Shown here: positions 1-7,164 of the stretch, in pieces
Numbering within the stretch: the first letter of the stretch is position 1
Layout: each line of letters starts with the position of its first letter
Assembly: GCA_003600225.1 (NCBI GenBank)
Contig: QZFT01000040.1
Location: 16,088 to 80,087 of the forward strand
DNA length: 64,000 nt
Direction: 5' to 3'
Source: Pseudonocardiaceae bacterium YIM PH 21723
GTDB lineage: Bacteria; Actinomycetota; Actinomycetes; Mycobacteriales; Pseudonocardiaceae
The notes under the pieces: generated by a model
The model's database searches: none
What the model saw: the letters and a program-made list of their open reading frames with translations, nothing else
Told to the model about the DNA's origin: nothing
Made by a program: the position numbers and the translations under genes

Positions 1-527
1 CCATCGCGGATGACACGGCGAACCTGCGCCTCGGCGCCAACCTGCACGACGCCTGCCTGGCCTTGCTGCCGCTGGTCGGCGTGTGGCGGGGCGAGGGCGA
101 AGCGGACTACCCGAGCATCGACGGCCCGTACCGCTACGGCCAGCAGATCACCTTCTCGCACGATGGCCGGCCGTTCCTGATGTACGAGTCCCGCTCGTGG
201 ATCCTGAACGAGGACGGCAGCATCAAGCGGCTGGCGGCCCGCGAGCTGGGCTTCTGGCGCCCGCAGGCGGACGACACCATCGAGGTGCTGATCTCGCACA
301 ACACCGGGATCCAGGAGCTGTACGTGGGCAAGCCACTGAACAACACCTCCTGGGAGTTCGGCACCGACGCGGTCGTGCGCACCTCGACCGCCAAGGACAC
401 CGGTGGCGCCACCCGGCTGTACGGCATCGTGGACAACGGCGACCTGGCGTACGTCGAAGAGCGCGCCATGTCCGGCCACCCGCTGCAGCCGCACATCTCG
501 GCCAGGCTGGCGCGCGTCGTCGGCTGA
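1..527 (+). CDS. Nitrobindin-like heme-binding protein (FABP-like, DUF1794), 5' end outside window
   Basis: The frame is open from base 3, so the N-terminus lies outside the window. The visible part begins IADDTANL and soon reaches GVWRGEGEADYPSIDGPYRYG, the Gly-x-Trp-x-Gly signature that opens nitrobindin beta-barrels. About 175 residues are present, close to the usual full length of 160-200, so little is missing. Family members bind ferric heme through a C-terminal His and are proposed to isomerise peroxynitrite; a suitable His is present near the end in the 'GHPLQPHIS' stretch. The M. tuberculosis equivalent is Rv0813c, which like this gene lies near pabC (Rv0812). The stop overlaps the next start (TGATG), so it is translationally coupled to pxpB. 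The family assignment is firm; the enzymatic role is inferred. Confidence 0.9.
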   Translation, partial: IADDTANLRLGANLHDACLALLPLVGVWRGEGEADYPSIDGPYRYGQQITFSHDGRPFLMYESRSWILNEDGSIKRLAARELGFWRPQADDTIEVLISHNTGIQELYVGKPLNNTSWEFGTDAVVRTSTAKDTGGATRLYGIVDNGDLAYVEERAMSGHPLQPHISARLARVVG

Positions 528-1135
528 TGCGGGTTCTCCCGTACGGCGACCGGGCCGTGCTCATCGAGGTCGACACGCTCGACCAGGTGCGTGCGGTCCA
601 CAGTGGACTTCTCGGTGCGAAGCTCGGCGGCGTGGTCGATCTCGTCCCCGCCGCCCGCACCGTGCTCGTCACCTTCTCCCGGCCCGCGCCGACCTGCCAG
701 GTGCGGTCGATCCTGGAATCCGTCGACCTGACTGCGGTTCCGGCGGCCGCGGGCCGGGAGCTGGTGATCCCGGTGCACTACGACGGCCCCGATCTGGACC
801 TCGTCGCGCGGACCGCCGGGCTGTCCACCGCCGAGGTGATCGAGCTGCACACCTCGGCCGGGTACTCGGTGGCCTTCACCGGGTTCGCCCCCGGATTCGG
901 CTACCTCACCGGCCTGCCCGCGCCGCTACGACAGTCCCGGTTGGACAGTCCACGGGCGACCGTCCCCAGTGGAGCCGTGGGCATCGCGGGCGAGTTCACC
1001 GGCGTGTACCCGAAATCCTCCCCGGGCGGCTGGCGGCTGCTCGGGCACACCGAGCTGACCATGTTCGACGCCCGCCGGGATCCGGCCGCGCTGCTGGCCC
1101 CCGGTGACCGGGTGCGGTTCGAGGTGGCCTCGTGA
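527..1135 (+). CDS. pxpB: 5-oxoprolinase subunit B (PxpB, KipI family)
   Basis: This 202-residue protein is one subunit of the ATP-dependent bacterial 5-oxoprolinase PxpABC, which opens 5-oxoproline to glutamate. The family signature is clear in the C-terminal half: 'VAFTGFAPGFGYLTGL' followed by 'VPSGAVGIAGEFTGVYP' and 'SPGGWRLLG'. The N-terminal 'GDRAVLIEV' is also typical of KipI/PxpB. ATG at 527 overlaps the nitrobindin stop by one base, and the gene's own stop overlaps the pxpC GTG in a GTGA, so three genes are translationally coupled. PxpA is not in the window. The alternative reading is the Bacillus kinase inhibitor KipI, but the adjacent KipA/PxpC partner fits the oxoprolinase. Confidence 0.9.
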   Translation: MRVLPYGDRAVLIEVDTLDQVRAVHSGLLGAKLGGVVDLVPAARTVLVTFSRPAPTCQVRSILESVDLTAVPAAAGRELVIPVHYDGPDLDLVARTAGLSTAEVIELHTSAGYSVAFTGFAPGFGYLTGLPAPLRQSRLDSPRATVPSGAVGIAGEFTGVYPKSSPGGWRLLGHTELTMFDARRDPAALLAPGDRVRFEVAS

Positions 1136-1992
1136 CGATCACCGTGCTGCGCCCCGGCCCGCTCGCCCTGGTGCAGGATCTCGGCCGTCCCGGACACGCC
1201 GCCCTCGGCGTCCCGCCGTCCGGCGCCCTCGACGCCCCGGCGCTGGAGCTGGCCAACGCCCTCGTCGGCAACCCCGCCGACGCCGCCGGCCTGGAACTGC
1301 TCCTCGGTGGCGCCCTGCTGCGCGCCGACGTGCCCTGCGTCATCGCGGTGACCGGCCCGCCCGTCCAGCTGAAGGTGGACAAGGAACCGGTGTACTCCCA
1401 TCAGCCCATCGAGCTGAAGGCCGGCCAGCAAATCCGCATCGGTACCCCGAAAACCGGCCTCCGGGTCTACCTCGCCGTCCACGGCGGCATCGACGTTCCC
1501 CAGGAACTGGGCAGCCGCTCCACCGACACCCTGTCGGGCATCGGCCCCCAGCCCCTCAAAGCCGACGACACCCTCCCCCTGGCCACTCCAGAGTTGACGA
1601 TGTTCGCGGCGAGGAACGAGCCCCGAACATCGTCAACTCCGGGACCACTGATCATCCGAGTTACCCTCGGTCCCAGGGACGACTGGTTCCTCGACGCCGA
1701 AACCCAGCTCAGCAGCGGCGAGTGGACGGTGTCCCCCCAGTCCAACCGCGTCGGCCTGCGCCTGTCCGGCACCAGGCTAGAGCGCTCCATCGAAGGCGAG
1801 CTACCCAGCGAAGGCCTGGTCACCGGGGCCATCCAGGTACCCGCGGGCGGCGAGCCGGTGATCTTCCTGAACGATCGGCCGACCACCGGCGGATACCCGG
1901 TGATCGGCACGGTCCACCCGGCGGACCTGCCGCTGCTGGCGCAGGCCCGGCCGGGAACGACGGTGAGGATGACACTCGATGTCCGAGGTTGA
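1132..1992 (+). CDS. pxpC: 5-oxoprolinase subunit C (PxpC, KipA family) carrying an in-frame palindrome insertion
   Basis: This 286-residue protein is the partner subunit of PxpB in 5-oxoproline hydrolysis. Landmarks are 'PGPLALVQDLGRPGHAALGVP' at the start (the family's typical opening), 'TGPP', 'VYLAVHGGID' and the C-terminal 'LPSEGLVTGAIQVPAGGEPV' with 'NDRPTTGGYP'. GTG at 1132 overlaps the pxpB stop. Residues about 154-171 (ELTMFAARNEPRTSSTPG) are encoded by a dispersed palindrome that otherwise sits between genes. It lies in the linker before 'GPRDDWF', a variable region in the family, and keeps the frame. Function is probably retained because all flanking motifs are intact. The 3' end overlaps the next gene by 14 bases. 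Confidence 0.9.
   Translation: MTITVLRPGPLALVQDLGRPGHAALGVPPSGALDAPALELANALVGNPADAAGLELLLGGALLRADVPCVIAVTGPPVQLKVDKEPVYSHQPIELKAGQQIRIGTPKTGLRVYLAVHGGIDVPQELGSRSTDTLSGIGPQPLKADDTLPLATPELTMFAARNEPRTSSTPGPLIIRVTLGPRDDWFLDAETQLSSGEWTVSPQSNRVGLRLSGTRLERSIEGELPSEGLVTGAIQVPAGGEPVIFLNDRPTTGGYPVIGTVHPADLPLLAQARPGTTVRMTLDVRG
1591..1639. repeat. Family A palindromic repeat inside the pxpC coding sequence
   Basis: The arms are GAGTTGACGATGTTCG (1591-1606) and its exact complement (1624-1639), 16 bp. The spacer holds GCGAGGAACGAGCC, the same spacer as the copy at 52150 and the reverse complement of those at 4153 and 35256. The element is therefore a real dispersed repeat, here translated as an in-frame insertion. 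Confidence 0.9.
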
Positions 1993-2278
1993 TGACGGCA
2001 CCCGTGGCCACGCGGTCTTCTCCGGCACCATGGCGGCCATCGCCCTGGCGTCCATGCTGTACTTCCCGCTGCTGACCCTGCCGTTCGGCATCATCGGAAG
2101 CATCAGCGGCTCTTTCGGCGCACGGCGGCCCCGGTACCGGAGCATGGAGATCCTGGCGCTCACGGTCTCGGTGAGCTCACTGCTCCTGTTCGCCCTGTGG
2201 TACTTCGGGCTGACCATTCACGGCAGCTCGGGTACCGGGGACGCAACGGTCGTCCCCGCTCCACCGCCGTCCCGCTAG
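1979..2278 (+). CDS. Small two-helix membrane protein
   Basis: This 99-residue protein is of unknown function. Two hydrophobic segments are visible, at about residues 17-42 (AAIALASMLYFPLLTLPFGI) and 58-82 (LALTVSVSSLLLFALWYFGL), separated by an Arg-rich loop (ARRPRYRS), with a short soluble tail rich in Pro and Ser. ATG at 1979 overlaps the pxpC stop by 14 bases, which suggests coupling to the pxp genes. The stop at 2278 overlaps the converging pabC remnant by 4 bases. No family was recognised; a role as a small membrane accessory protein is only a guess. Confidence 0.6.
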   Translation: MSEVDDGTRGHAVFSGTMAAIALASMLYFPLLTLPFGIIGSISGSFGARRPRYRSMEILALTVSVSSLLLFALWYFGLTIHGSSGTGDATVVPAPPPSR

Positions 2279-3101
2279 TACTGGCCCTCGTACAACTCGG
2301 TGATCTCCCGGTGCAGGTCCGCCGAGGTGGTCAGCGTGCGGCCGTTGATGCTGTGCACCTGGGCGATCCGGCGGATGCTGGACACCAGCCACACCGAGTC
2401 GGCGGCGTACAGGTCGTCCATCGACAGCGGCTCGACCTTGACCGTCCAGTCGGCGGCCTCGGCGGCGCGGAACAACGCGATCTGGGTGGTGCCCGGCAGG
2501 ATCCCGTGCGAGGGCGGCACGGTGCGCAGCGTGCGCCCGTCGGCGATGACCACCGTGGACGTCGGCCCCTCCAGCACGGAACCGTCGCCGGCGGTGAAGA
2601 TCACGTCGTCCATGCCCTGCGACTCGGCGTGCCGCAACGCGGCCATGTTGATCGCGTAGGACACCGTCTTCGCACCGAGCAGCAGCCAGGGCGCGCGCTC
2701 GGCGATGTCCGCCGGGTAGCCGCGGTCCAAGGTCAGCACCGAGAGGCCGTTCGCCTGCTGGCGAGCGGTCTTCGGTGGCAAGGGGCCGCCCATGGCGAGG
2801 CCGGTCGGCGCGCCGCCGCCCTCCTGGCCGCGGGTGTAGACGAGGCGCAGCGCCATCTCCCGGTCGCCGGTCCACGCGTCGATGACCACCTGGCAGCAGC
2901 GGCGCCAGGCATCCAGGTCGGTGGGCGGCAGGCCGAGGCGGCCAGCCGGGCCAGGTGTTCTTCCAGTTCCCGGGGCTTGCCGTCGACGACCAGGATGGTC
3001 TCGAAGATGCCGTCACCCCGCAGAAAGCCGAGGTCATCGGCCCACAGTTGCGGAACATCCGGATCTAGAAGAGTCCCGTCCAACCGGGCCAATACGCGCA
3101 T
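2275..3101 (-). pseudogene. pabC: 4-amino-4-deoxychorismate lyase (PabC) broken by a frameshift/deletion
   Basis: The product would be a fold-type IV PLP enzyme releasing p-aminobenzoate and pyruvate in folate synthesis. The N-terminal part reads from ATG 3101 ('DDLGFLRGDGIFETILVVDG', 'LEEHLARLAAS'). The C-terminal part continues in another frame from about 2930 down ('PPTDLDAWRRCCQVVIDAWT', 'GAKTVSYAINM' with the PLP lysine, 'VLEGPTST', 'SHGILPGTT'). The two frames differ by one base. Compared with M. tuberculosis Rv0812, about four residues are also missing between 'HLARL' and 'LPPTDL', so a deletion of about 13 bp near 2930-2942 fits better than a single miscall. The C-terminal part could start internally but would lack the N-terminal domain. 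It is divergent from ygfZ with a 33-bp gap, as in related genomes. Confidence 0.85.
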
Positions 3102-3134
3102 GGCCCAGAGCGTAACCCGGCCTACTATGGACCT

Positions 3135-4145
3135 ATGAACTCTCCGCTGCTGTCCTGGCCCGGCGCGATCGCCGCCCCCGACGACGCCCTGGACGCCGGT
3201 GTCGCGTGGCACTTCGGCGACCCGTTCGTCGAGCAACGGACGGGCGAGCGGACGGCGATCGTGGTGGACCGGTCCAACCGGGATGTCATCGCGGTGCCCG
3301 GCGAGGACCGGCTGTCCTGGCTGCACTCGCTGACCTCGCAGCACTTCCTGCAACTGACCGAGGGGCAGAGCACCGAGTCGCTGATCCTGGACTCGAACGG
3401 CCGGGTGGAGCGGCACTTCGGCGTCACGCACTCGCAGGACACCATCTGGCTGGACACCGAGCCGGGTGAGGGCGCCGCGCTGCTGGCCTACCTGGAGAAG
3501 ATGCGCTTCTGGTCCAAGGTGGAGCCCGCCGTCGCCGATCTCGGCGTGCTGTCGGTGGTGGGTCCCCAGGCGCCGCGCGTCGAGGGTGGCATCCAGCGCG
3601 AGACCTCGTACGGCTACGACCTGTTGGTGCCCCGCTCCGAGCTGGTGGACTACTGGAAGAAACTGCTCGACGCGGGCGCCAAGCCGGCCGGGAGCTGGGC
3701 CTTCGAGGCGCTCCGGGTGGGGGCGCTGCGGCCGCGGCTGGGCGTGGACACCGACGAGCGCACGATTCCGCACGAGATGCGCTGGATCCCGTCGGCGGTG
3801 CACCTGGACAAGGGCTGCTACCGCGGTCAGGAGACGGTCGCCCGGGTGCACAACCTGGGTAAGCCGCCACGCAAGCTGGTGCTGCTACACCTGGACGGCA
3901 GCTCGGAGATCCTGCCCGAGCCGGGCGAGGAGATCACCCTGGACGGCCGCGCCGTCGGCCGGGTGGGCACCGCGGTCCGGCACCACGAGCTGGGCACCGT
4001 GGCGTTGGCCCTGGTCAAGCGGAACACCTCTGTCGACGCGAAGCTGAACATCGGCGACATCGCCGCCGCCATCGACCCCGACTCCGAGCCCGAGGACACC
4101 GGTCCGCAGGCCGGCCGCCAGGCCATCGAACGCCTCCGGGGCTGA
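3135..4145 (+). CDS. ygfZ: Folate-binding protein YgfZ/GcvT-like
   Basis: This 336-residue tetrahydrofolate-binding protein supports iron-sulfur cluster enzymes. The diagnostic YgfZ motif K-G-C-Y-x-G-Q-E is present ('LDKGCYRGQETVARVHN'). The N-terminal half has the GcvT-like fold motif 'VPGEDRLSWLHSLTSQ', followed by 'ILDSNGRVE'; the C-terminal barrel begins near 'KPPRKLVLLHL'. Length is normal. The divergent arrangement with pabC matches Rv0811c/Rv0812 of M. tuberculosis. No defect is visible. A family A palindrome follows the stop and separates it from the converging GH101 gene. Confidence 0.93.
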   Translation: MNSPLLSWPGAIAAPDDALDAGVAWHFGDPFVEQRTGERTAIVVDRSNRDVIAVPGEDRLSWLHSLTSQHFLQLTEGQSTESLILDSNGRVERHFGVTHSQDTIWLDTEPGEGAALLAYLEKMRFWSKVEPAVADLGVLSVVGPQAPRVEGGIQRETSYGYDLLVPRSELVDYWKKLLDAGAKPAGSWAFEALRVGALRPRLGVDTDERTIPHEMRWIPSAVHLDKGCYRGQETVARVHNLGKPPRKLVLLHLDGSSEILPEPGEEITLDGRAVGRVGTAVRHHELGTVALALVKRNTSVDAKLNIGDIAAAIDPDSEPEDTGPQAGRQAIERLRG

Positions 4146-4152
4146 GGCCTAC

Positions 4153-4207
4153 CCGAAGTTGACGATGTTCGGGGCTCGTTCCTCGCCGCGAACATCGTCA
4201 ACTTCGG
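4153..4207. repeat. Family A palindrome between convergent genes, likely bidirectional terminator
   Basis: The 19-bp arms CCGAAGTTGACGATGTTCG (4153-4171) and complement (4189-4207) are perfect. The spacer GGGCTCGTTCCTCGCCG is the reverse complement of the spacer at 1607-1623. It lies between the stops of ygfZ and the GH101 gene and can form a strong hairpin on either transcript. Confidence 0.88.
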
Positions 4208-4213
4208 AACGGG

Positions 4214-7153
4214 TTAGAGCTCGGTGACCTGGAAGTTGTCCAGGGCGAACTCGGCGGCCTGGTCGTTGGTGTGCCGGAAGCCCACCCAGGCGTCGTCGCC
4301 CGCGGTGAACTCGTAGGTCACCGTCTTCGGGTCGCCGGTGGCGGCCAGCGGCTGGGACTCTTCCTTAACACCGTTTCCGGTGATCCAGGCGTGGTTGGCT
4401 GCGGCGGCCTCGTACTGGAAGGTGATCCGGTACTTCTTGCCCGGCGTGAACGTCTGCAGCCCGGGGACGGTGCGCAGCACCAGCATGGCGTCGTCCTCCT
4501 GGCTCTTGATGCTCCACTGGCCGTCGATCACGTCGTCGATGGCCTTACCGTTCCAGCCCCGCTGGGTGTACGGCGCGTGCTTCTCCGACCGGTGCGTCCG
4601 CGCATCGGTGGACGCGTTCTCCCCACCGCCGACGAACGGGCCGAGGCCCTGGTTGCCGTCCTCGAAGTCCCAGGACCTGGTGGCACCGTCGACCTTGGGA
4701 CCCACCGCGCGAACCAGGCGGGCGTCATCGAGCTTCACCGTCGCGTCCCCGGCGGCCACCTTGACGCCGATCTTCGCCGAGCTCTGTCCATTCGGGACGG
4801 TGAAGTGCACCGGGATCCGCTGGAAGTGGGTGTCGTGCTTCTCGTCGGCGGCCACCTTGTTCACCACCGGTGAGCTGTCCAGCGCGGACACCTTGTCGGC
4901 AGCGAACACCTCGACGTGCCGGGACTTCCCGGGTTCCACCTCGACCTGGATGGACACGGTGTACTCACCCGGCGTCAGGCCCGTGACTTCCTGGGACACC
5001 ATCGTCTCCGCACTGCCGACGACGGCCTCCTGCTGGCCACGTTCGTTGCGTGCCACGGACGCGGAACCGGTGACAGTCCAGCCGGACAGGTCGCCCGCGT
5101 AGAAACCGGGATCCTTCAGCTTGGTGCCCTCGCCCCAGTTGGCCTTCGGCGACTCACCGGGCTTCAGCGTGAGCACGTACGGCACGCCGGCCTTGGCGTC
5201 CAGGGTGACCTTGCCGCCGGAGGACTGCACGGTCACCGGCTTGCCCCGGCCCTGGTCGGACAGCTCGTACACCTGCACCGAGCGGGCGCCTTCGAGGGCG
5301 CCGGTCAGCTTCCAGGTGGTGGCGCCGCCCTTCGGGTTGAAGTGATACGCCTTGTCCTGCCAGGGAAGCAGGTACTTGTCGCCGTCGTACACGACGTCCT
5401 GCCCGGCGTACATCCTGCGCACACCGTTCTCCTGCTTCACCGAGATGCCGTTCTGCATGTTCACCTCGGCGGCGGACATCTTGGTGATCGGCGACTGTTG
5501 CAGCCACTTGGTCGGCAGGTTCTGCTCGAACACGTTCTTCAGGAACGCCGGGTAGTCGACCTCGTTGGTCCAGCCCTCGAACTCCACGATCCGGCCGCCC
5601 ATCAGCAGCGGGCTGTGCACGAACACGTCCTTCTGATCGTTGCGCACGAACCGGATGATGGAGCTGTTGATGCCGCGGAAGTTGTTGCCGCCGTAGTCGA
5701 TGTCGTTGGCCCAGTGCGACCACAGCGCCTCGCGCTCCAGGTTGTGCGCCCACTCGGTGGTGATCTGCCAGCCCTGCTTGCGCAGTTCCCGCATCAACCG
5801 GTCCGCGGTCCAGCCGAACTCGCGGAACACGTCGATGTACAGCATGTTCAGGTTGCCCTTGGTGTCCTTGCGAAGCTGCTCGAACCGCTTCTGCACGTCA
5901 CCGGAGATCAGGTCCCGCCGCTGATCGATGCGGTAGGACTGGTCCAGCCAGTTCCACTGCTTGTTGTTCTTGTCGACGAGCTTCTCGCTGAACGCCTTCG
6001 CCTCCGGGTAGGACTCGGTGACGTTCACGTGCACACCGAAGTCGGTGTTCCACTGCTTTCCCTTGTCCAGCAGGGTGTTCAGATCCGCCAGGCCACCGGC
6101 CCGCTCGTTGTAGTGCCCCGCGTAGTCCGGGTGCGCGGAGTCGTGTCCCTCGGAGGCGAAGCCCTTGAGCAGGGCGAACTGGCCCAGGCCATCGGTGGCC
6201 AGGCTGATCCGCTTCACGTCGTCCAGGGTGCGCAGGAACGGGTGGGTCGCCTGGGAGGCGAAGTTGTACGGGATGTGCGGGATCACCCGGTCCTTGGTGT
6301 GCTCGCCGCCCTGTGGTTGCCACATGATCGTGCGGAACGCGTTGGCCGCGTCCTGCCAGTCCACAGTGGAGTCCTTGTTGGTGTCCGGGGTGATGACGAC
6401 CTTGGCCCAGGGCAACGGCTCGGTGTCGGCGGCGCCGGCGGCCCGGTAGGTCCACTGTCCACTCCAGACACCGACCTGGGTGTCCTCACCGGATTTGCGC
6501 GCCTGCCGCCATAATCGGCTGTTGTCCCGATAGGACTTGGCGTCGTTGATGTCATAGACCGAGTTGGTCTCGATGGCCGCCGCCAGCTTGCCGGTGCTCA
6601 GCATCGTGTAGGCGGAACCCTGCGGCGCGGTGTCCGCCGGGGTGTCCTTGGTGACCTTGGCGATGGTGTCACCGGACTTGGCCGCGTCCAGGTCGATCTT
6701 CGCCGCGGCGATCTGCGCTGAGGGGTCGCTGCCGCGCACCGAGATGAGGTCGTGGTTCGGGATCTCCAGGGTGCCGACCCGGTTCTGCGCGGTGTCCTCG
6801 ATCTTGTCCACCGCGAAGGTGACCACGCGACCGGCGACCGACAGCGAGGCGTTGATCGTCACGCCCGGCAGGTCGGCGAACGTCAGCGTGTAGGTCGCCT
6901 TGTCGGTCCGCTGCTGCCCGCGTGCGGTGGTCGCCTTGTATGGCTTTCCGTTGATCAGCACGGTGTCCAGGGCGGTGTCCCGGCCGTGCAGCACCGCACC
7001 GGTGCGCCGGTCGGTGTAGCTGATCACCCGTGGGAAGTCGGTACCGACCTGCACGTCCAGGTCGGCCGAGTGCAGTCCAGGAGTGGGCGCGGCCGTTGCC
7101 GCCACTGGTAGCAGGGCGCCTGTTAAGGCGATTGCCAGGGCTTTTCGTAACAC
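4214..7153 (-). CDS. Secreted endo-alpha-N-acetylgalactosaminidase (GH101)
   Basis: This 979-residue secreted glycosidase is predicted to release Gal-beta-1,3-GalNAc from Ser/Thr of mucin-type O-glycoproteins. A Sec signal (RKALAIALTGALLPVAATAA) precedes the mature protein. An N-terminal beta-sandwich (about 25-270) leads into the catalytic barrel. The probable nucleophile Asp is in 'NLNMLYIDVFREFGW' (about residue 440) and the acid/base Glu in 'WQITTEWAHN' (about 470). C-terminal beta domains include 'DPGFYAGDLSGWTVTG' and a carbohydrate-binding-like domain ending 'AEFALDNFQVTEL'. Start GTG 7153 follows GAGGGGGA; TTG 7156 is the alternative. The gene lies 11 bp downstream of the DUF5107 gene, so the two form an operon. 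All catalytic motifs look intact. Confidence 0.88.
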   Translation of the reverse strand: MLRKALAIALTGALLPVAATAAPTPGLHSADLDVQVGTDFPRVISYTDRRTGAVLHGRDTALDTVLINGKPYKATTARGQQRTDKATYTLTFADLPGVTINASLSVAGRVVTFAVDKIEDTAQNRVGTLEIPNHDLISVRGSDPSAQIAAAKIDLDAAKSGDTIAKVTKDTPADTAPQGSAYTMLSTGKLAAAIETNSVYDINDAKSYRDNSRLWRQARKSGEDTQVGVWSGQWTYRAAGAADTEPLPWAKVVITPDTNKDSTVDWQDAANAFRTIMWQPQGGEHTKDRVIPHIPYNFASQATHPFLRTLDDVKRISLATDGLGQFALLKGFASEGHDSAHPDYAGHYNERAGGLADLNTLLDKGKQWNTDFGVHVNVTESYPEAKAFSEKLVDKNNKQWNWLDQSYRIDQRRDLISGDVQKRFEQLRKDTKGNLNMLYIDVFREFGWTADRLMRELRKQGWQITTEWAHNLEREALWSHWANDIDYGGNNFRGINSSIIRFVRNDQKDVFVHSPLLMGGRIVEFEGWTNEVDYPAFLKNVFEQNLPTKWLQQSPITKMSAAEVNMQNGISVKQENGVRRMYAGQDVVYDGDKYLLPWQDKAYHFNPKGGATTWKLTGALEGARSVQVYELSDQGRGKPVTVQSSGGKVTLDAKAGVPYVLTLKPGESPKANWGEGTKLKDPGFYAGDLSGWTVTGSASVARNERGQQEAVVGSAETMVSQEVTGLTPGEYTVSIQVEVEPGKSRHVEVFAADKVSALDSSPVVNKVAADEKHDTHFQRIPVHFTVPNGQSSAKIGVKVAAGDATVKLDDARLVRAVGPKVDGATRSWDFEDGNQGLGPFVGGGENASTDARTHRSEKHAPYTQRGWNGKAIDDVIDGQWSIKSQEDDAMLVLRTVPGLQTFTPGKKYRITFQYEAAAANHAWITGNGVKEESQPLAATGDPKTVTYEFTAGDDAWVGFRHTNDQAAEFALDNFQVTEL

Positions 7154-7164
7154 CAATTCCCCCT

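Noticed and set aside
1050..1082. pxpB encodes HTELTMFDARRDP, similar to the peptide of the family A element (PELTMFAARNEP).
   Set aside because: This stretch is native KipI/PxpB sequence, no second arm follows, and the DNA matches the element only partly. Treated as coincidence.
2733..3851. Long minus-strand frame of 372 codons spanning pabC and ygfZ.
   Set aside because: Only its last part is the pabC N-terminus; the rest is antisense to ygfZ in a high-GC genome.
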